Shown here: positions 57,401 through 64,000 of the stretch, one piece after another
How the letters are laid out: every line of letters starts with the position of its first letter
How positions within the stretch are numbered: position 1 is the stretch's first letter
Assembly (NCBI GenBank): GCA_022225965.2
Contig: JAKJXP020000056.1
Span: 124,001 to 188,000 of the forward strand
Reading direction: 5' to 3'
Source: Diatrype stigma
Lineage: Eukaryota > Ascomycota > Sordariomycetes > Xylariales > Diatrypaceae
Length of the DNA stretch: 64,000 nt
The notes under the pieces: model-generated
The model's database searches: none
The model's input: only the letters and a program-made list of their open reading frames with translations
What the model was told of the DNA's origin: nothing
Translations under genes and position numbers: made by a program

Positions 57401-60400
57401 GATAGTCCCGGGAGCGGGCAACCTCTAACCACTCATGTCAACCCCCCGCATGAACTCGGCTGATGAACCGGCTTTCGGGGAAGCAGATCTCGTCTGTCGA
57501 CATGTTTCAATGTTCTTTTTGCCTCTTCCAAGGAAGCGTATAGTGGCATACAGACGAGTACAGCGGACAGGATCCTTCACATGGGAAATACATAAATAGG
57601 AAAGCATTACTTCCACTTGCTGCCATCATGAATGGTACCCGGGTACTTCGGACGGTGATGTCAAAGCGTCCTCGCGTGCTAAGCCCACCGCCCACATGCA
57701 GGCTAACTATTATATAGGTACGTACCTAAATATTCATGTGGATACCATATAGCCACATGTAGGCCCACGTCATTTGGCGGGCTAGGCCAAATTTGGGCTG
57801 GCTCGGCCGAGCTTAGCGGCTGCTCGAGTTTTTTCCAACCCCCGGGGGGTTCTCACAGGAGTTAATCAAGCTCCGAAACAGCGGCTAGATCCGAGCTAGG
57901 GAAACCCCCTTCCAAGGGCCAAGACTTAAGAGCTTAAAACATGAACGGAAAGGAGGGGAGCCAGACGCTTGCTTAAGTGCCTTCCTATCTACATAGGGCA
58001 TTGCCTACTATTTACAATGCATGCCTGGTGATGGGGGATCACCACCCGATGAACAGAGAAAAGAGAAAGATGAAGAAGAAAGGTGCAACAAACCCCTTGT
58101 CTTGCCTCGGAAGTCGTACAGCAGCATCGGCTTATCTTTCCGCGCTGATTTCATTTCCTCCCATAGAACGGTGGTATGTAGATAGGTAGTAGCCTCTAAC
58201 TGTGTTGCAGCAGCATCTGATGCGACGCACACCAGAAGCGAAAGTCAACAAAAGCAAGAAGATTACAAGTACGCTCACTGGGTAGTACATAGTACACCCT
58301 CCTTTTCGACTACCTAGACATCGCAATTTTCATCTTCATCACTACTGCCAATGCTCGGACATGCGTGGGGGCAAGATATCCACAATACAGCGAGTCGGGA
58401 TTTGCAACTAACTACATATGTATGACTATGGACCATTTGTCTGAAGAGATGTATCGATGCCAATTCCTGAGAGGATAGGCTCTGGACCATCTTCTGAGAA
58501 TGGATGACAGTCTCGTGTTAGGGTCGAAGCTCTCATCATCTACATGTATTCGTCTTATCGCGGGTGTGTAGTGTGTATACTATAATGGTGTACCAGTACT
58601 ACAGCATAGGTAAGTAGGTGAATAGATCCCCCGAGCTGACGATGCTTGTCATCCATCTACATGAAGATGTGAGCTGTCAGATTGTCTTTGCTTCTTCGTT
58701 TCGGTGTGCCCTCCTACCCCTACCACGCCCACACACGGACTTCAGCCTGTTTGCTTGGGCCAAGTCCTAAGGTCCTGTGTGAGTTGCTGAGGGAGCAGCT
58801 TTGATGACATGTTACAAGACAGGTGATATCGTTTTAGTAACTATGGGATTCGTTACTTTAGTGCCTCTCCGCAACCCACCTCGGTCACCTCTGTGGCCCC
58901 CATAAAAAGCAAGCGAGAGATCTTCCAACTATACACTATCTAGTTAGTTCTTACCTACCAGTTAGCCTCTGTATGCGTGTGTGGGTATTGGTGGTGTGGG
59001 TGTATGGGCCAGACTGTTACGAGCACGCCGGGCCTGTAATTATCGAACCTCGCGGCCTTTTCCCCTGCCACCCCCCATCGATGGTTCCTTTCGGCAGCCC
59101 GATGTGTATATACCCACCGACAATGTCCTATTGGGCACCTCAGTGCTGCAGCACCTGGGGCAACACAATTCTGCTAGTGCGGTACGGAATGCCTACCTTG
59201 CTTTTTCGAAAGTTCCGCATTGCATTGTACCTAACCCAGCCTATCCACACCTACATATGTGGCGCTACTTGCATAGATACATACGAAGTAACATGTGCTT
59301 CGAATGCCCTGAACTTATTAATACACCGGTAAAACACATGCATATACCTACTTATGGAGGTACCAGGTCTTCATTCACGCTGTTTGATGTATGTAGGTCG
59401 TATACGCCCTGTTCTACGGTTCATGTACCCAACTTCATGCCGGTATGACTGCAGATGGGCCGTGTTTACGTACTATGTATGTAACCAGGTGGCTTTTGGT
59501 CTCCTGGTGCTGTAAGTAGGTTGCTTGTTAAATCAAACGTCGGGCGGATGAAGGCTTGGATACGAAGTACTTTCTCATAACTACTTCCATGCAGAGAATG
59601 TTTGGTATGTGCTTATATAATATATAAGTACATTCAAATTCTCATTTCAACCTAGGTATACTACTTGCTTTCAAGAAGGGCGCTGGAAACATGTATTTCC
59701 ATGCGTGTAGTAGCTATGTACAAACTTATGAGATTTTCATACTTATATACTAGGTACCTAATAAGCAGAACGTGCCGGTGGGACTTTATGTAAATGCATG
59801 TATGTACGTACGTATGCAGTAGCAACGGCCATGCAAGTCAGCTCTATTCTTTCCATGGCGAGCCGAACATTTCCTACCTGTAGGTAGGGAACGTTCAGCA
59901 CATGTAGGTAGGAGGAGGTGTATGGAGTAGCCACGGAAGTACTACTTGCCTCAGCCAGGTACCTCCCGCGTATGTACTGACCCTCTTTGCCGCGTGATGT
60001 GATTGATGCCCGTGAGGTAGGTGGCTCCAAGAAGAGAAAGAGTCCTGGAGATATCCTTGACACCCACTTTCAAGCAAGCACGATCTCTTTCCGCAGCTCT
60101 AGTAGCTTGCCTAGCTGCTTGTCAGGGACACCCTCACCTTGACATCCAGGCAACCCTCACACCCATCTCACAGGGCCACAGCACTGCAGCGGCTCAGCAC
60201 TGCAGCAGCTCAGCAGCTCAGCACCGCAGCACAGCACCGCACCGCACCACACCCTGGTCCACCAGCGCCAGGATGCAGCATCCCATGTAGGCCCATATAA
60301 GCCCACCTTGTAGACCCGTGCATGTGTACCTGAGTACCTATTGTACGTACGCACCTCGCGTACCCTTAACCACATACCCTTAACCACATATATATAAGAC

Positions 60401-60925
60401 TAGCCTGGTACGGATATTCATGGAACCCTGGAACCCTAGCACGCTGGGTTGCGTCTCTTCCCCCCCCCCAAAGCGCCAAGCGCCCCCTCCCCCCTTCAAT
60501 CGCATCAGTCCCCATGCACATGCATATTACATACACAGGCAGGGAGAGACAGGCTACCAGTTACTTATTCCCTTGTAGGTGCCGAGTTACTACGTACTAG
60601 GTACTACCTATACTAGTAGTTGCTAGACTAATTAGCTACAAAAAGCAGACACCCTAGATAGGCTAGACAGGCAGACCACCTGCACCCTGCAACCTGCAAC
60701 CTTCGGGTGTGGAGCCCGCTGGGTAGTAACCTAGCGTCGCACTAAGCACCTAACCTGCTAAAACCTACACGCACAGTGGCTGGTGCTTGCCTCGCTGGCC
60801 CCCAGTCAAACAATTCTGGGTAACGGATAATAATAAACTCTGACATCCTCTTGCCGCCCCGTCCCTTTCCCGGCCTTTCTCTCTTCTTGCTGGATCTTTC
60901 CTTCGATCTGACCTCAGTTTCCCCA

Positions 60926-60958
60926 GCCCCATCGCCATCGCCATCGCTGTCGCCATCA
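60926..60958 (+). repeat. Hexamer CCATCG repeat in the presumed TUP1 leader
   Basis: Imperfect tandem CCATCG/CTGTCG units upstream of TUP1, probably inside its transcribed leader. Confidence 0.8.
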
Positions 60959-61045
60959 ACCTTCCACCGTATTTTGTATCCTGCATCATCACGACGAGAT
61001 AACGCTTCGGCTCCTACTCCATTTACGATCGATAGGCAGACGACT

Positions 61046-61063
61046 ATGGTTACCGTCGCCTAA
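61046..61063 (+). promoter_or_regulatory. Possible short uORF upstream of TUP1
   Basis: ATG followed by four codons and TAA (encoding MVTVA), 238 nt before the TUP1 start. It would be an uORF if transcription begins upstream of it and no leader intron removes it; the transcription start is not visible from sequence. Confidence 0.4.
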
Positions 61064-61301
61064 CGGGGGCTCGACGTCGCGGAATCACGTATTTTCACGA
61101 AGTCGCGGCTGGACTCTAGCGGTGGGAACGAGTAGACGGCTGGTTATTGGGCGCAAGGCGATTCGCATATTCCGATTCATCTAAAAACCAATCCGATAAT
61201 TGATTCAATTCATTCCATCTCTTCTATCAACAACATTATCGTCGTCATCCAATTACCTGGTCATTACTCGCGACGGACGGACGCGCATCACATCCGCCAA
61301 A

Positions 61302-63362
61302 ATGTCCATGTATCCGGGACATCGCGGCATGCCGCAGAATGCGTCGCGTCTCAATGAACTGCTCGATCAAATCCGGTCTGAATTTGACAATCAAATTCGA
61401 GTGAATGAGAGCTATGAGCAACAAAGTGAGTCCGAGTCTTTCGCGACTTTTCTTTTCAGGACCTCTAGGGGATTCGGTAGCTAACTATCTACTAGTTCAG
61501 CAACAGGTCCAGGAGGCATCACTTATAAGAGAGAAGGTGTATCAATTGGAGCAGCAGCATCTGAATATGAAACAGAAGTAAGTCCATCCAGCATTCCCTA
61601 CCAGTCACACGTTCCCTCTCGTACATCTAGCTAACTATCCCATCACAGGTACGATGAGGAAATCGTTTTGCTGCGTCGCCAGCTTGAGCAAGCTCGAGGC
61701 GGAGCTCCTCAGCCCGGTATGCCCGGCCCTCCTCAACACGGCGGGCCTTCGTCTGGCCCTCCGCCTCCTGCCATCGGCCTGGGAAACAATCTCTTCAGCG
61801 GCATCATGACGGGCCAAGGAGGTCAGGGTGGTGGCCTACCGCCTCAGCCTCCTCCCCAGGATCAGCAGCCACCCGGACCCCAGCACCAAATGCCGCCGGC
61901 TCCAGGCATGCCGGGAGGCCCGCCTCCTCCCCCTCCCCCGCCATCCCAGCAGCAGCCCCCTTTCCAACAGCCTTACCAAGGCCCTGGGCCTAATGGGTTC
62001 CCGGGCCAGCCCCCTTCTAGTACTGCTAGCCCCGGCCCGGGCAAGCGAGGGGTTGGCCGGCCTCCTGCTGGCGGTCCTGCTACTCCTCAGATCAACACAC
62101 CGATGCCTTACGGTGGCCCTGGCGCATCTCCACAGGTCGCAAACCACCCAACTCCCGACCATAGAGCTATGCAACCGAACCCTGGCCCCCTCGTGAACAA
62201 CGCGCTTGGCGATCTCGATGTCGAACGTCTTCCTGCTCACGTTAGGAAGATAAGGGATGATTGGTTTGTCATCTTCAACCAGGCTGTCCCACGCATGCTG
62301 GATGTCGACCTGGTTCACACTCTTGTGCATGAAAGCGTCGTCTGCTGTGTTCGATTCAGCAATGATGGCAAGTACGTCGCGACCGGCTGCAACCGCTCCG
62401 CTCAGATCTACGACGTGACCAGTGGAGAGAAGGTGTGCGTCTTGCAGGACGAAAATGTCGACGTGTCGGGTGACCTGTATATCCGTAGCGTCTGCTTTAG
62501 CCCCGACGGCAAGTACCTGGCTACGGGCGCTGAAGACAAGCTTATTCGCGTAAGTTTCTTGCTTATTCGGCAAACACGGTTCACAGTCGACGACTAACAT
62601 ATGTGATAGGTATGGGACATCCAAACTCGCACGATTCGCAATACCTTCGCTGGCCATGAGCAAGACATCTACTCGCTAGATTTTGCTCGTGATGGCCGAA
62701 CCATCGCTTCCGGTAGCGGTGATAGGACCGTGCGCCTTTGGGACATTGAATCTGGTCAACCGCTGATGACGCTCAGCATAGAAGATGGTGTGACTACCGT
62801 CGCCATCTCCCCAGATACCAAATATGTTGCTGCCGGCTCGCTTGATAAGAGTGTGCGTGTCTGGGACATCCACCAAGGGTATCTTCTGGAGCGTCTCGAG
62901 GGCCCTGATGGACACAAAGACAGTGTATACTCAGTGGCGTTCTCTCCCAATGGCAAAGACCTTGTCAGCGGCAGTTTGGACAAGACGATCAAAATGTGGG
63001 AGCTGGCGTCTCCTAGGGGCATGCAAAACCCAGGTCCCAAAGCTGGTAGATGCGTCAAGACGTTTGAAGGACATAGGGTATGTTTTGATCTAAAAACCCT
63101 GCCGTTGTGCCACTTGGAATATCACTAACCAAATCAGGATTTCGTTCTTTCGGTTGCCCTTACGCCTGATGCCAACTGGGTCATGTCCGGCTCCAAGGAC
63201 CGCGGTGTACAATTCTGGGATCCCAGGACCGGATATACTCAGCTCATGTTGCAAGGCCACAAGAACTCGGTCATATCCGTGGCGCCTAGCCCCAGTGGAA
63301 CATACTTCGCGACCGGTTCGGGCGACATGAGGGCCCGCATCTGGTCTTATAGATCGCTTTAA
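61302..63362 (+). CDS. TUP1: Transcriptional corepressor Tup1/RcoA
   Basis: WD40 corepressor that acts with Ssn6/Cyc8, 599 aa. Exons 61302..61425, 61496..61577, 61649..62549, 62610..63077 and 63138..63362; all phases agree. The N-terminal tetramerisation helix ([20 protein letters not shown]) continues through exon 2 ([20 protein letters not shown]) and into [13 protein letters not shown] Pro/Gly/Gln-rich linker (about 90-235) follows, then the conserved [20 protein letters not shown] and seven WD repeats, seen as [42 protein letters not shown] and ARIWSY. A second ATG two codons downstream (MSMYPG) could also initiate. Strong match to filamentous-fungal RcoA/RCO-1. Confidence 0.96.
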
Positions 63363-64000
63363 AAGAAGGGTTGGATTTGATTAGAACGGAGCTATGTTAA
63401 GATACGATAATGGTCTTGGTAGCTACCCTAACGCGCCACGAGCTTTTCTTCTCATGGTCGGGGTTTTCCCACCAAAGACCTCGTGCGCGAGAAGGCAATA
63501 GCGAAGCCAGTCAGGGTTTGCGGTATTGGGGATCCTCCCATGGACTACTGCTATCCGTGGGGGTTCCCCAGAGAAGACGGCGTTTTTAGGAAGGCAAGTT
63601 CAAAGGGGTCGTATACGTCCCGTGTCTTGAACAAGAAGAAAGCCTGCAAGGAAATTACTCTGTAGTGTATTGATGTGAAACTTTTTAACAATTCAACACG
63701 CCCCAAAGAAACATTTTCGATCCTACTTGTAGCAAGCAACCTTGGTGTATTGTGACTGCTTCTTACAACGTTGAATGCTGCGGCGGATATGGCGAACTGC
63801 AGAAGTTGGCGTCGTACATAGTAAATGCGGGCTTCCACGTTGTCACCCTGTTGGGTCCGCAATCATACCTAGATAGATAGCTAGTGAGGAAGTCGAAATG
63901 GGTTACTAGCACGTGGCTAATAGCTGAGATGTCCACTTCATCCCCTACGTCTCGTTAAGGTCGAGACCTCTACTTAAGCTGGATTACGAGCGAAACATCT
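63363..64000. other. Downstream region of TUP1
   Basis: 3' region of TUP1 and sequence to the window edge; no further gene supported. Confidence 0.5.

Larger units (their letters stand above)
54483..61301. other. Long gene-poor region between GH55 and TUP1
   Basis: About 6.8 kb. A TATATATA element at 54600-54608 lies 120 bp upstream of the GH55 start (minus). 55740-57400 is AT-rich with no ORF above about 60 codons and may be a decayed repeat element, but no transposase or reverse-transcriptase motif could be recognised. 58000-60000 holds scattered short ORFs without coding character. 60180-60260 is a CAG/CACCGC-rich simple tract and 60461-60470 a C-run. 60850-61301 looks like the TUP1 leader. 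Confidence 0.55.

Noticed and set aside
1..64000. CRISPR array, rRNA operon, intact transposon, or biosynthetic backbone gene (PKS/NRPS/terpene synthase)
   Set aside because: None of the required repeats, motifs or long multidomain ORFs was seen on either strand.

Overview
The window is nuclear DNA from a filamentous ascomycete (Pezizomycotina, most likely Sordariomycetes; this is an inference). The evidence is many short introns (about 50 to 120 nt, a few longer) with GT..AG borders and CTAAC/CTGAC-like branch sites, intergenic gaps of 0.2 to 6.8 kb, and fungus-specific families: a Sin1/Avo1-type TORC2 subunit, DUF2015, DUF6604, a HET domain, an AA11 polysaccharide monooxygenase, GH55 and Tup1. 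No prokaryotic operon, CRISPR array, rRNA gene or intact transposon was seen. Exon borders were worked out by hand from reading-frame phase, splice consensus and family conservation.

Layout. 1-5.9 kb: 3' part of the TORC2 subunit AVO1/SIN1 (+), a four-helix MARVEL-like protein (-), a telomere-like 15-bp minisatellite, and a bZIP factor (+). 5.9-10.7 kb: gene-poor, partly AT-rich, with a decayed tRNA-like relic. 10.7-16.8 kb: a GPI-anchored mucin-like wall protein, a broken HET-domain pseudogene (-) and a short-chain dehydrogenase (+) that converges on a six-exon cytochrome P450 (-, 18.1-16.3 kb). 19-22.5 kb: secreted AA11 LPMO, stand-alone DUF6604 protein, small secreted protein. 23-27 kb: hemerythrin-like protein (-) head-to-head with a 2OG-Fe(II) dioxygenase (+), which converges on a cyclase-family protein (-).

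27.7-45.3 kb is a housekeeping block: SWR1 subunit VPS72/YL1, a UPF0642/DUF2423 protein, a Siz/PIAS SUMO E3 ligase, TRAPP subunit TRS33, malate dehydrogenase without a targeting sequence, ribosomal protein eL28, a single-pass membrane protein with ELEG-type repeats, and a DUF2015 protein. 47.3-54.5 kb: ERG3 sterol C-5 desaturase (-) and a GH55 beta-1,3-glucanase (-, eight exons). 54.5-61.3 kb is gene-poor. 61.3-63.4 kb: the corepressor TUP1/RcoA.

Housekeeping genes alternate with accessory patches (secreted carbohydrate-active enzymes, redox enzymes, a dead HET gene). The P450/SDR pair and the hemerythrin/dioxygenase/cyclase trio are small metabolic neighbourhoods, but there is no backbone synthase in view, so no secondary-metabolite cluster can be claimed. 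I found no convincing wholly new system. The least explained items are the telomere-like G-rich minisatellite, the recurring TACCTAGGTA palindromes in spacers, the tRNA-like relic and the stand-alone DUF6604 gene.
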